Below, one piece after another: positions 17,865 to 27,669 of a stretch of DNA of 34,375 nucleotides (position 1 is its first letter; each line of letters opens with the position of its first letter). Source of the stretch: Streptomyces phaeoluteigriseus (GTDB lineage Bacteria; Actinomycetota; Actinomycetes; Streptomycetales; Streptomycetaceae). The notes beneath the pieces are model-generated. The model saw nothing but the letters and a program-made list of their open reading frames with translations. It did not search any database and was not told the origin of the DNA. The DNA lies in NCBI RefSeq assembly GCF_001896135.2, contig NZ_MPOH02000005.1, forward strand, positions 1 to 34,375, written 5' to 3'. Position numbers and translations under genes: made by a program.

Positions 17865-18822
17865 GCCCTTTCCAGATCACCCGCACCCTCCCCGAGGACG
17901 CCACGGACGCGCCCTGCGCGCCGACGTCCTCCAAGGCCTCACCGCCACCCCCAAGACGCTGCCGCCGAAGTGGTTCTACGACGCGCACGGCAGCGAACTG
18001 TTCGAGCGCATCACCGAGTTGCCCGAGTACTACCCGACGCGGGCCGAGCGCGAGATCCTGGTCGACCGGGCCGGTGAGATCGCCGCCGCGGCCGGCGCGC
18101 GCACCCTCGTCGAGCTGGGCTCGGGGTCCTCGGCGAAGACCCGCCATGTGATCGACGCGCTGACGGACCTGGACACCTATGTGCCCGTCGACGTCAGCGA
18201 GAGCGCCCTCACCGGGGCCGGACAGGCCCTGATGGCCGAGCGGCCGGGCCTGAACGTCCACGCCCTGATCGCCGACTTCACCGCACCGCTGACGCTCCCG
18301 GACACCCCGGGGCCACGCCTGCTGGCGTTCCTCGGCGGCACGGTCGGCAACCTCCTACCCGAGGAGCGCGCGGCCTTCCTCGGCTCGGTCCGCGCGCTGC
18401 TCTCGCCGGGCGACGCGCTGCTGCTCGGCACGGACCTCGTCAAGGACGAGGAGGTGCTGGTGCGGGCGTACGACGACGCGGCCGGGGTGACGGCCGCGTT
18501 CAACAAGAACGTCCTGGCCGTCGTCAACCGTGAGCTGGGCGCCGACTTCGATCCCGGCGCCTTCGACCATGTCGCGCTCTGGGACGCGGAGAACGAGTGG
18601 ATCGAGATGCGGCTGCGGTCCCGCACGGCGCAGACGGTGAAGCTCCCCGCGCTGGATCTCGCCGTCGACTTCGCGGCGGGCGAGGAGCTGCGCACGGAGG
18701 TGTCGGCGAAGTTCCGTGAGGAGGGGGTGCGGGCCGAACTGTCCGCGGTGGGTCTCGGGTTGTCCCGCTGGTGGACGGACCGGGAGGGCCGCTTCGCGCT
18801 CTCGCTGAGCACCGTGCGGTAG
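17861..18822 (+). CDS. egtD: EgtD, histidine N-alpha-trimethyltransferase, interrupted by a one-base deficit
   Basis: The first pathway step: SAM-dependent trimethylation of histidine to hercynine. GTG 17861 overlaps the egtC stop and reads MSPFQITRTLPEDATDA. The frame then breaks at 17909-17912 and resumes as ALRADVLQGLTATPKTLPPK. Characteristic stretches are SELFERITELPEYYPTRAER, the SAM loop VELGSGSSAKT, FLGGTVGNLLPEERA and LSRWWTDREGRFALSLS. One added G (GCGCCC to GCGGCCC) gives 320 residues, the usual length of the family. Last gene of the operon, convergent with the solute-binding protein gene. Confidence 0.9.
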
Positions 18823-18843
18823 GGCGGCGGCAGGGCCGGCCGG

Positions 18844-20106
18844 TCAGCCCGCGGACACCGTCAGCGTCTCCGTGATTCTGCGGGAGGCGCGGCCGGCCTC
18901 CACCGCCGGATCGGCTCCGCCCAGCACCTTGGTCATGTACGTCTTGATCGGGTTGTCCGCCTCCACGGCGGCCCACTCGGGTGTACTGGGGGTCGCCCGG
19001 CCCTGGGCGGCCCCCGCCGCCATGGCCGCGACCCCCTCCTCGCCCGCGACGGCCGACGCCAGCGTCGCCTTGTTCGGCACGTAGTTCATGGTGCGGGCCA
19101 GGTCCGTGTTCCACTCGGCGCCGGCCAGCGCGGCGACCACGGCGACGGCGCCCTCGCGCTGGTCGGTGTTGCGCGGGACGACGAGGTCGGAGCCGCCGAT
19201 GAAGACGGCACCGGGCTTGGCCGCCACCTTCCCCGGCACGGGGAAGTATCCCAACTTGCCCTCCAGGTCCGGGTTCTGCTGGACGACGGCCCGCGCCAGG
19301 CCGGGGACGGCGACGATCTGGGCCACCTTTCCCGCGGCGAACACCCCTGCCTGCGGCGGGTGTTCCTCGTCGGCGTCGGCGGGGCCCGCGCCGAGGGAGT
19401 GAAGGCGCTGGTAGAAATCCATTCCGCGCAGGGCGGCCGGGGTGTCCAGACTGCCCTCCCAGCGGCCGCTGTCCTCCGTGGCGAGGTCGCCGCCCTCGTC
19501 CCAGATGAATCCGGCGAGGGTGTACCAGTCCTGGCCGGCCAGGTAGATGCCCTGGTTCCCGCCCGAGTTCAGCTTCTCGGTGGCGGTCAGCCACTCCTCG
19601 CGCGTGCGCGGCGGTGCGGTGATCGCGGCCTGCTCGAAGAGGTCCTTGCGGTAGATCACGACACGGTTGGCGGCATACCAGGGGATACCGTACTGGTGGA
19701 AGCGGCGCTGCCCCGGATCGGCGAGGCCGGGCAGCCACTCCTCCTTGTCCCACTTGGCCACGGACTCCAGGGTCAGGTCGAGCAACCGGTTGCCGTCCAC
19801 GTACCGCGGGACCTGGGTGTTGCCGACCTCGATGACGTCCGGTCCGCCCTCGGCGTCGCCCTCCAGGGCCGTCTGGACCTTCCCGCCGATGCCGGTCCAC
19901 TCCTGGATGCGGATGTCCAGGTCGAGGTCGGGGTGGTCGCGTTCGAAGTCCTCGGTGAACCGGTCCAGGAAGTCCCGCGAGGCGCTGTCCTTCATCAGCC
20001 AGACGGTGACGGTCTGCCGGTCGCTCCCGCCGATGCCGGGCACGGCACCGCAGCCGGTGAGGAGGGAGGCGGACACGCAGAGGAGGGCGAGGAGGCGACG
20101 TCTCAC
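18844..20106 (-). CDS. ABC transporter sugar-binding lipoprotein (orphan)
   Basis: An extracellular solute-binding protein of family 1. GTG 20106, five bases after AGGA, gives MRRRLLALLCVSASLLTGCG with a good lipobox (LLTGC); an in-frame ATG at 20166 would add 20 residues before the signal. Mature landmarks are VTVWLMKDSASRDFLDRFTE, GPDVIEVGNTQVPRYVD, YGIPWYAANRVVIYRKDLFE and DWYTLAGFIWDEGGDL. No permease or ATPase gene is adjacent, so it must share a transporter encoded elsewhere. The DasR-like operator in its promoter suggests an amino sugar or related ligand; this is inference. Confidence 0.9.
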   Translation of the reverse strand: MRRRLLALLCVSASLLTGCGAVPGIGGSDRQTVTVWLMKDSASRDFLDRFTEDFERDHPDLDLDIRIQEWTGIGGKVQTALEGDAEGGPDVIEVGNTQVPRYVDGNRLLDLTLESVAKWDKEEWLPGLADPGQRRFHQYGIPWYAANRVVIYRKDLFEQAAITAPPRTREEWLTATEKLNSGGNQGIYLAGQDWYTLAGFIWDEGGDLATEDSGRWEGSLDTPAALRGMDFYQRLHSLGAGPADADEEHPPQAGVFAAGKVAQIVAVPGLARAVVQQNPDLEGKLGYFPVPGKVAAKPGAVFIGGSDLVVPRNTDQREGAVAVVAALAGAEWNTDLARTMNYVPNKATLASAVAGEEGVAAMAAGAAQGRATPSTPEWAAVEADNPIKTYMTKVLGGADPAVEAGRASRRITETLTVSAG

Positions 20107-20189
20107 GGGGGTCCTGTTCTGCCTGGTGGACAGGGATGAGAGGCCCGGCGTGGGGGAGACGGGCATGGTTGCCCGAACGGGTGTGCAGG

Positions 20190-20218
20190 ATTTTGGTATG
20201 GACCAATGGGGAGGTCAA
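20190..20218 (-). promoter_or_regulatory. Promoter of the solute-binding gene with a DasR-like operator in the spacer
   Basis: On the minus strand TTGACC (20213-20218) and CAAAAT (20190-20195) are 17 bases apart. TTGGTCCATACCAA (20193-20206) lies in the spacer and runs into the -10. Its core TGGTCCATACCA differs at one base from TGGTCCAGACCA, a form of the GntR/HutC-family DasR site (consensus core TGGTCTAGACCA). Confidence 0.6.
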
Positions 20219-20329
20219 GGGGGAACAGCTCCGCACCTCCGACGTCTCGCGCTCCGCCGCAGCTTGGGGCACGGTGGAGTGACGCGTGACACACCCGACA
20301 CCGCCGTCACGGCCGAGAGGAGCACCCGC

Positions 20330-20545
20330 ATGTCGAACCACACCTACCGGGTCACGGAGATCGTCGGCACCTCGCCCGACGGCGTGGACCAGGCGATCCG
20401 CAACGGCATCTCCCGTGCCTCACAGACCCTGCGGCATCTGGACTGGTTCGAGGTGACCCAGGTGCGCGGCCAGATCGAGAACGGCGACGTCGCGCACTGG
20501 CAGGTGGGCCTCAAGCTCGGCTTCCGCCTGGACGCACCCGAGTGA
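20330..20545 (+). CDS. Dodecin family flavin-binding protein
   Basis: A 71-residue protein starting MSNHTYRVTEIVGTSPDGVD. The order TYRVTEIVGTSPDGVDQAIR, a helix (NGISRASQTLRHLDWFEV), then GQIENGDVAHWQVGLKLGFR is the beta-alpha-beta-beta dodecin fold. The protein assembles into a hollow dodecamer storing FMN/riboflavin or CoA; the conserved Trp before FEV and the Gln in HWQVGLK line the flavin site. GAGAGGAG lies before the ATG. It shares an intergenic region with the solute-binding gene, so the DasR-like site might affect both. Confidence 0.92.
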   Translation: MSNHTYRVTEIVGTSPDGVDQAIRNGISRASQTLRHLDWFEVTQVRGQIENGDVAHWQVGLKLGFRLDAPE

Positions 20546-20578
20546 CGCGGGGCGGCCGGCCGGCCACGGCGGCACGGA

Positions 20579-20632
20579 CGGCCCGCCCTCCACGGCACGG
20601 ACGGCCCGGCCCATCACGGCACGGGCGGGCCG
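20579..20632. terminator. Inverted repeat within GC-rich direct repeats
   Basis: A 10-base arm (20579-20588) pairs perfectly with 20623-20632 across a 34-base loop. CACGGCACGGACGGCCCG-like direct repeats start near 20566, 20591 and 20615. It lies between the convergent dodecin and HAD genes and probably terminates transcription. Confidence 0.4.
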
Positions 20633-20715
20633 GGACTGCGGCGGCACGGACGGTCGGACCTGCGGACCGCCGGACGAAGTGACAGGAGGCGGCCCGGCGT
20701 TCGGGCGCCGCGGCG

Positions 20716-21207
20716 TCAGGTACGCCCCTCCCGTTCCTGCGCGACGCGCAGCGCGGCCGAGGTCTCCGCCCAGCGCGCCCGGACCACCGTGAAGCCGGCC
20801 GCCTCCGCGTCGTCGCAGACCAGTTCGTCGTCGTCCACCAGGACCCGCACCTCGCGGTCCCTGCCGAGCCGGCGCAGGATCTCCAGCTTGGTGCGGCGGG
20901 CGGGCCTGCGGTCACCGTCGCGCCGCATGTACACCCGCCCCGCGGGCAGTCCGTGCCGGTCGAGCCACTCGAGCGTGTCCGGTCGGCAGCGCTCGGGCCG
21001 CCCGGTCAGGTAGACGACCTCGCACTCCCGCGCGCTCTCCACGGCCAGCGCGATCCCCTCCGGGAGTGGCGGGTCCTGCGGCGCCGCCGCGAAGAAGGCG
21101 TCCCAGTCACGCGGCCTGCGCTCCAGGAACCGCTGCCGGTGCGCGGTGTCGGCGAGGGTGTTGTCCAGGTCGAACACGGCGAGGGGCCGCCTGCTGCTGT
21201 CGGTCAC
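20716..21207 (-). CDS. HAD-superfamily phosphatase
   Basis: 163 residues. Motif I is [10 protein letters not shown] (nucleophile Asp13), motif II YLTGRPE, motif III the Lys in [12 protein letters not shown] and motif [14 protein letters not shown]. The small cap and the YLTGRPE wording recall the phosphatase domain of polynucleotide kinases and other acid-phosphatase-like HADs. The substrate is unknown. GTG 21207 is six bases after a TAGGGT -10, so translation is probably leaderless. It is divergent from the Zur-type L32 gene. Confidence 0.85.
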   Translation of the reverse strand: MTDSSRRPLAVFDLDNTLADTAHRQRFLERRPRDWDAFFAAAPQDPPLPEGIALAVESARECEVVYLTGRPERCRPDTLEWLDRHGLPAGRVYMRRDGDRRPARRTKLEILRRLGRDREVRVLVDDDELVCDDAEAAGFTVVRARWAETSAALRVAQEREGRT

Positions 21208-21241
21208 GGCACCACCCTAGAGACCGTCCGCGGCCGGGCAA
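21208..21241 (-). promoter_or_regulatory. Leaderless promoter of the HAD gene
   Basis: On the minus strand TTGCCC (21236-21241), a 16-base spacer, TAGGGT (21214-21219), six bases, then GTG 21207. The -35 lies 25 bases from the Zur-like box, so that box could also influence this promoter. Confidence 0.6.
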
Positions 21242-21258
21242 CCTCACGGGTCCACCAA

Positions 21259-21286
21259 TTGCTAATGGAAGCCATTTTCATATAGC
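21259..21286 (+). promoter_or_regulatory. rpmF promoter with a Zur-like box in the spacer
   Basis: TTGCTA (21259-21264) and TATAGC (21281-21286) are 16 bases apart. Between them TGGAAGCCATTTTCA (21266-21280) matches the Streptomyces Zur 15-mer TGAAAATGATTTTCA at 11 of 15 positions, including both outer TG and CA ends and the right arm ATTTTCA. Zur would repress here when zinc is plentiful. Confidence 0.75.
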
Positions 21287-21320
21287 GTCCTCGGTGCTCA
21301 GCCCAACGAGGAGGTTCCCC

Positions 21321-21485
21321 ATGGCCGTGCCCAAGCGGAAGATGTCCCGCAGCAACACCCGTCACCGCCGCGCCCAGTGGAAGGCGACCACCGCGGCACT
21401 CGTCCCCGTCACCGTGGACGGGGTCCGCCACCTCGTCCCGCAGCACCTGGTGAGGGCGTACGAGCGCGGTCTGCTGCGCCCTTGA
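21321..21485 (+). CDS. rpmF: Ribosomal protein L32, zinc-independent (cysteine-free) paralogue
   Basis: 54 residues starting [20 protein letters not shown], the invariant L32 N-terminus. Standard L32 has a C-terminal zinc knuckle with CxxC; this one has no cysteine at all ([20 protein letters not shown]), the mark of C-minus paralogues made under zinc starvation to release zinc from ribosomes. GAGGAGG lies 7 bases before the ATG, and the promoter carries a Zur-like box. S. coelicolor has a Zur-controlled L32 of this type. Confidence 0.95.
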   Translation: MAVPKRKMSRSNTRHRRAQWKATTAALVPVTVDGVRHLVPQHLVRAYERGLLRP

Positions 21486-21541
21486 GGGCCGCCCGTGACG
21501 CCGTACGGGAATCCCGGCGCCCGCCACGCGTTGAACACCGT

Positions 21542-22558
21542 GTGAGTTCTGTGATCGAAGCCGCCCGGTTCTCCGTCCTCGACCGTTCCCGCACCCGCGA
21601 GGGCCATCCGGCCGACGCGGCGCTGCGGGACACCGTGGCGCTGGCGCGAGAGGTGGAGGTACTCGGTTACGAGCGTTTCTGGGTGGCCGAGCACCATGGA
21701 GTGCCCGGGGTGGCCGGCTCCGCGCCGACCGTCCTCGCCGCCGCCGTGGCCGCCGCGACCAGCACGATCCGGGTCGGCACGGGCGGGGTCATGCTGCCCA
21801 ACCACCGGCCGCTGGTGGTCGCCGAGCAGTTCGGGGTGCTGGAAGCGCTGTTCCCGGGCCGGATCGACATGGGTCTCGGCCGGTCGGTCGGCTTCACCGA
21901 CGGGGTGCGCAAGGCCCTGGGACGCGACAAGGACGACGCCGAGGACTTCGGCGCCCAGGTACGGGAGTTGCTCGGCTGGTTCCGCGGCACCTCGCCGACC
22001 GGCGTGCACGCGCGCCCCGCCGAGGGGCTGACCGTGCCGCCGTTCGTGCTGGCCATGGGCGAGGGCGCGCGGATCGCGGCGGAGGCGGGTCTGCCGATGG
22101 TCATCGGCGACCTGCGCGACCGCGACCGGCTGCGGCGCGGGGTCGACGACTACCGCGCCCGTTTCCGTCCCTCGCCCTGGGCCGCGGAGCCGTACGTCGT
22201 CGTCTCGGGGACGATCGCCGTCGCCGCGACGCCCGAGGAGGCCCGCCGGCTGCTGATCCCGGAGGCCTGGTCGATGGCGTACTCCCGCACGCACGGGACG
22301 TTCCCGCCGCTGCCCCCGGCCGAGCGGGTCGAGGCCCTTTCGATGACCACGCGGGAACGCGGCTTCTACGAGTCGGGGCTGGCGGGCCAGATCGCGGGGA
22401 CCGAGGACCAGGTCGCCGACGAACTGGAGACGGCCCTCAAGGACACGGGGGCCCAGGAGGTCCTCGTCACCACCAGCACCTACGACCGGCGGGCGCTGCT
22501 CGACTCCTACCGGCGACTGGCGGCCGTCGTGCACCGACACCGGCAGCCACGCCCCTGA
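21542..22558 (+). CDS. Luciferase-like (LLM) flavin-dependent oxidoreductase
   Basis: 338 residues starting from GTG 21542 (MSSVIEAARFSVLDRSRTRE). The TIM-barrel bacterial luciferase signatures are ALAREVEVLGYERFWVAEHH (about 36-55), IRVGTGGVMLPNHRPLVVAE (about 77-96), FPGRIDMGLGRSVG (about 104) and the C-terminal IAGTEDQVADELE. It resembles alkanal monooxygenase-like FMN enzymes of the MsnO8 type. There is no clear ribosome site and the next GTG (21551) is possible. It stands alone; the substrate is not inferable. Confidence 0.88.
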   Translation: MSSVIEAARFSVLDRSRTREGHPADAALRDTVALAREVEVLGYERFWVAEHHGVPGVAGSAPTVLAAAVAAATSTIRVGTGGVMLPNHRPLVVAEQFGVLEALFPGRIDMGLGRSVGFTDGVRKALGRDKDDAEDFGAQVRELLGWFRGTSPTGVHARPAEGLTVPPFVLAMGEGARIAAEAGLPMVIGDLRDRDRLRRGVDDYRARFRPSPWAAEPYVVVSGTIAVAATPEEARRLLIPEAWSMAYSRTHGTFPPLPPAERVEALSMTTRERGFYESGLAGQIAGTEDQVADELETALKDTGAQEVLVTTSTYDRRALLDSYRRLAAVVHRHRQPRP

Positions 22559-22582
22559 GACGCGGGCTCACGGGGCTCGACG

Positions 22583-23027
22583 TCACGTGGCCCGGTACAC
22601 GGACGGCGGTGCGGTGCCGCCGCCCGCCGCGTCGCCGTACGGCCGGGCCCGCGGGCGGTTCGGCGGGGTGCCCCCGGATCCCTCGGGCTCGAGACCCCCG
22701 GCCTCGCTGCGCTTCTCGCGGACCTGGCCGCGTAACGGTCTCCTCCCCGGTGCGCTCGTCCACGGCCGGCCGTTCCCGTTCCACCTGCACGGTCTCCACC
22801 ACGGGGCGTGCCCGCGTGCAGGGTGACCTCGTGCCCCGCCTCGCTGATCGCCGGCCCGGAGAGGGCTGCGCCGTGGTCGGGCTCGCGCTCGACGAGGCGT
22901 CGCGGATCGACGCGAAGGGCTCTCGCCTGCCGAACGGGCCCGTCGTGACCGTCACCCATGCGGGACACCCGGTCGGTACACCCGGTCATGGGGTCGTCGA
23001 AGCAGACGTGCTCGGCTCCCCCGGTTC
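22583..23027 (-). pseudogene. Decayed PRC-barrel/DUF2382 (YsnF-like) stress protein gene
   Basis: Pieces of one protein appear in order in different minus-strand frames: EHVCFDDPMTG, then TGCPAWVTVTTGPFGRREPF with ASIRDAS (end of a PRC-barrel domain), then LVEREPDHGAALSGPAISEA with GHEVTLHA, then RPVVETVQVERERPAVDERT and GEETV (DUF2382), then GQVREKRSEAGG and a Gly/Pro tail to a stop at 22583. The start is missing, as is the stretch between PRC barrel and DUF2382, and four frame changes of mixed direction are needed. This is true decay rather than the one-base faults seen elsewhere. Confidence 0.7.
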
Positions 23028-23031
23028 CGGG

Positions 23032-23105
23032 TCACCTCCCCACGGGACGGGAGACGGGCACGTGCCCGTCACCTCCCCACGGGACGGAAGACGGGCACGT
23101 GCCCG
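23032..23105. repeat. 37-bp tandem duplication, each copy holding a 16-bp perfect palindrome
   Basis: 23032-23068 and 23069-23105 differ at one base. Each contains ACGGGCACGTGCCCGT (23054-23069 and 23091-23106); the first extends to 18 bp. The second copy lies in the 3' end of the acyltransferase gene and the first just beyond its stop. The palindromes could form terminator hairpins or be a protein site centred on CACGTG. Confidence 0.9.
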
Positions 23106-23929
23106 TACGCCTCCTGACGGTTCGTCGCCGCCGTACGCCCCGGCGTCGCCCCGCCGGGGTCGGACCACGGCTGGGCCGCCCGGGCCAGTGACCGGCGGTC
23201 GGCGTGGGTGCCGGGCCGGAGCGCGGGGCGCACCTCGACCTCTGCCACCAGCCCGCGCGCCGTGACCACCCGCCACAGCGAGGCGAGCAAGGAGTCCTCA
23301 CCGACGAACGCGGGCACGGTGGTGGCCCCACCCCCGGCGAGCCGGTAGTGGATGCGGACGGGCTGGACGGGCACCCCGGCGTCCAGGGCGGCCTGGAACA
23401 CGGCCCGGCGGAAGGTGCCCTGCGCCCGGCCGCACCAGGTACTGCCCTCGGGGAAGACGCCGACGGCCGCCCCCGAGCGCAGCAGCCCCGCGAGGTGGGC
23501 GACCGTGCCCGGCAGGGTCCGCAGCCGGTCACGGTCGATGAACAGGACCCCGCCGCGGGCGGCCAGCGGACCCGCGACGGGCCACCGCCGTATCTCGGTC
23601 TTGGCGATCAACCGGGCCGGGCGGACCACGGCCAGCAGCGGGATGTCCAGCCATGAGATGTGGTTGGCGACGAGCAGCAGGCCGCCGTCGGGCACGGCGG
23701 CGCCGGTGACCCGCGGCCGGACCCCGGCGGCCCGCACGATGGCCCGGGCCCACCGGCGCACCAACGACGCCGGGACGCCGCGGCCGACCGGCAGCAGCGC
23801 GATCCCGGCCAGCAGCAGCACGGCGACCGCCACGAGCCGCACCACGGCCCGCGGCACGGCGGTGAGGGAGCCCGTCCCCTCCACGCACGCCCGCGGGGTG
23901 CAGGGCGCGCTGGGCAGCCAGACGCTCAT
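23069..23929 (-). CDS. olsA: PlsC-type 1-acyl-glycerol-3-phosphate/lyso-ornithine-lipid acyltransferase (OlsA-like)
   Basis: 286 residues with a membrane helix near the N-terminus (LVAVAVLLLAGIALLPVG). LLLVANHISWLDIPLLAVVR holds the catalytic HX4D, KTEIRRWPVAGPLA follows, and VGVFPEGSTWCGRAQGTFR is the EGS block. PlsC enzymes acylate lysophosphatidate; beside olsB the expected substrate is lyso-ornithine lipid. ATG 23929 shares a base with the olsB stop (TGATG). The last residues fall in the 37-bp duplication, so the true C-terminus may have been altered by that event. Confidence 0.85.
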   Translation of the reverse strand: MSVWLPSAPCTPRACVEGTGSLTAVPRAVVRLVAVAVLLLAGIALLPVGRGVPASLVRRWARAIVRAAGVRPRVTGAAVPDGGLLLVANHISWLDIPLLAVVRPARLIAKTEIRRWPVAGPLAARGGVLFIDRDRLRTLPGTVAHLAGLLRSGAAVGVFPEGSTWCGRAQGTFRRAVFQAALDAGVPVQPVRIHYRLAGGGATTVPAFVGEDSLLASLWRVVTARGLVAEVEVRPALRPGTHADRRSLARAAQPWSDPGGATPGRTAATNRQEAYGHVPVFRPVGR

Positions 23930-24702
23930 CAGGCCGGGACGAGCGAGAGGAAGTGCCGCAGATAGCGCGGGTTGACCCGGCGCATCGACAGCAGCACGTA
24001 CAGGTCGGCGACCCCGAAGTCCGGGTCGTGGGCGGGCTCGCCGCACACCCAGGCGCCGAGCCGGAGATACCCGCGCAGCAGGGCGGGCAGCTCGGTGCGG
24101 GCGGGCGGCGCCAGGTCCGGCTTCGGCACCCACGGCAGCAGCGGACGCACCCGGTACTCCTCGGGCGCCAGGTGCTTCTCCCGTACGCGGTCCCAGGTGC
24201 CGGCCGCGACGGTGCCGCCGTCGGCGAGGGGGACGGAGCAGCAGCCGGCCAGCCACTCGTGGCCGTTGTCCACCATGTAGCGGGCGATGCCGGCCCAGAT
24301 GAGGCCGATGACCGCGCCGTCGCGGTGGTCGGGGTGCACGCAGGAGCGGCCGACCTCGACGAGGCCGGGGCGGATCCCGTCCAGCGGGCTCAGGTCGAAC
24401 TCGCTCTCGGAGTAGAGCCGCCCGGCGACCGCGGAGCGCTCCGGCGGCAGCAGCCGGTAGGTGCCGACGACCTGGCCGGTGTCGGAGTCGCGCACCAGCA
24501 GGTGGTCGCAGTAGGCGTCGAAGGGGTCGACGTCGAGGCCGGGCTCCGCGGAGGTGAGCAGGGCGCCCATCTCACCGGCGAAGACGTCGTGCCGCAGCCG
24601 TTGCGCGGCCCGCACATCTGCCTCGTCGCGGGCCAGGGTGACGGTGTAGCGGACGGGGGCCGTGGACTGCGGAGGACGATCGAGGGTGGAAACGCCGGTC
24701 AT
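23929..24702 (-). CDS. olsB: OlsB-like ornithine N-acyltransferase (GNAT fold)
   Basis: 257 residues starting MTGVSTLDRPPQSTAPVRYT, behind AGGAGAG. RYTVTLARDEADVRAAQRLR with HDVFAGEMG, DPFDAYCDHLLVRD, VVGTYRLLPPERS, LVEVGRSCVHPDHRDGAVIG and RVNPRYLRHFLSLVPA are typical of the hemolysin/OlsB acyltransferase family (Acetyltransf_5). It moves a 3-hydroxyacyl chain from ACP to ornithine, giving lyso-ornithine lipid, which the coupled OlsA acylates. Ornithine lipids replace phospholipids under phosphate limitation. I recall this pair as SCO0921-SCO0920 in S. coelicolor. Confidence 0.87.
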   Translation of the reverse strand: MTGVSTLDRPPQSTAPVRYTVTLARDEADVRAAQRLRHDVFAGEMGALLTSAEPGLDVDPFDAYCDHLLVRDSDTGQVVGTYRLLPPERSAVAGRLYSESEFDLSPLDGIRPGLVEVGRSCVHPDHRDGAVIGLIWAGIARYMVDNGHEWLAGCCSVPLADGGTVAAGTWDRVREKHLAPEEYRVRPLLPWVPKPDLAPPARTELPALLRGYLRLGAWVCGEPAHDPDFGVADLYVLLSMRRVNPRYLRHFLSLVPA

Positions 24703-24848
24703 GGCTCTCTCCTGGACACGCACGAGGTGGGGACGGAGCGGTACCCCCTGTTTCTTCCGACGCCGGTTGGCGTGTACGTGACGTGTGCCAGGAGCGCGGG
24801 TGTGGGAATGCTGAATGCCTGGCGCTCCCCGGTCGCCGGGAAACCAGA

Positions 24849-24881
24849 CGGGGCCGGGGATGAGCACCACTCCCGGCCCCG
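24849..24881. terminator. Hairpin beyond the sdh operon
   Basis: CGGGGCCGGG (24849-24858) pairs with CCCGGCCCCG (24872-24881) over a 13-base loop. It is about 90 bases past the sdhB stop and upstream of the olsB promoter region, fitting the end of the sdhCAB transcript. Confidence 0.6.
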
Positions 24882-24894
24882 CCCGTTCGCGCGT

Positions 24895-24960
24895 TTCGGC
24901 GAACGTCTTCTCGCTGCTTCGGTGAACGTCTCCCGCTGCTTCGGTGCACGTTCTCTCGTC
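24895..24960. repeat. Three degenerate 21-23 bp tandem repeats
   Basis: Units beginning TTCGGCGAACGTCTTCTCG (24895), TTCGGTGAACGTCTCC (24918) and TTCGGTGCACGTTCTCTCG (24940), the first two ending CGCTGC. They lie between the sdhB stop and the hairpin, in the 3' untranslated part of the operon. Confidence 0.8.
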
Positions 24961-24972
24961 GCGTGGGTGCGC

Positions 24973-25718
24973 TCAGTGCTTGGCCACCTTGCGGGTGGCG
25001 CGCAGCCACTCCTTGTTCATGCCGGTGATGGAGACCAGGGGGATGCCCTTCGGGCAGGCGGTGGCGCACTCGCCGGCCAGGGTGCAGCCGCCGAAGCCCT
25101 CCTCGTCCATCTGGGCCACCATGTCCAGCACCCGGGTCTCCCGCTCCGGCGCGCCCTGCGGCAGGACGTTCAGGTGGTTGATCTTGGCGGAGGTGAACAG
25201 CATCGCCGCGCCGTTGGGACAGGCGGCCACGCAGGCGCCGCAGCCGATGCACTCGGCGTGCTCGAACGCGAGGTCGGCGTCCGGCTTGGGCACCGCGGTG
25301 GCGTGGGCCTCCGGGGCGGAACCCGTGGGCGCGGTGATGTAGCCGCCGGCCTGGATGATCCGGTCGAAGGCCGAGCGGTCCACCACCAGGTCCTTGATCA
25401 CGGGGAAGGCGGACGCCCGCCACGGCTCGATGTCGATCCTGTCGCCGTCCCGGAAGGACCGCATGTGCAGCTGGCAGGTGGTGGTGCGTTCCGGCCCGTG
25501 CGCGTCGCCGTTGATGACGAGGGAGCACGCGCCGCAGATGCCCTCGCGGCAGTCGTGGTCGAAGGCGACGGGGTCCTCGCCCCTGAGGATGAGTTCCTCG
25601 TTGAGGGTGTCGAGCATCTCCAGGAAGGACATGTCGGGGGAGATCCCGTCCACCTCGTACGTGGACATGGCGCCGTCGTCGTCGGCGTTCTTCTGCCGCC
25701 AGACGCGCAGGGTGAGCT

Positions 25719-25722
<4 letters not shown>
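24973..25722 (-). CDS. sdhB: Succinate dehydrogenase iron-sulfur subunit SdhB
   Basis: 249 residues from ATG 25722 ([20 protein letters not shown]), overlapping the sdhA stop as ATGA. The [2Fe-2S] cysteines are in [15 protein letters not shown] and TTTCQLHM, and the [4Fe-4S] and [3Fe-4S] cysteines in [16 protein letters not shown] and [13 protein letters not shown]. It passes electrons from the flavin to the membrane quinone site. The short B subunit fits the three-subunit enzymes with one cytochrome b, distinct from the four-subunit complex also present in Streptomyces. Confidence 0.96.
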
Positions 25723-27667
<1,945 letters not shown>

Positions 27668-27669
27668 GT

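Noticed and set aside
22467..22955. Continuous minus-strand frame taken as one hypothetical gene
   Set aside because: Only parts of it resemble PRC-barrel/DUF2382, the rest of the match lies in other frames, and it overlaps the end of the LLM gene, so a decayed gene is the better call.
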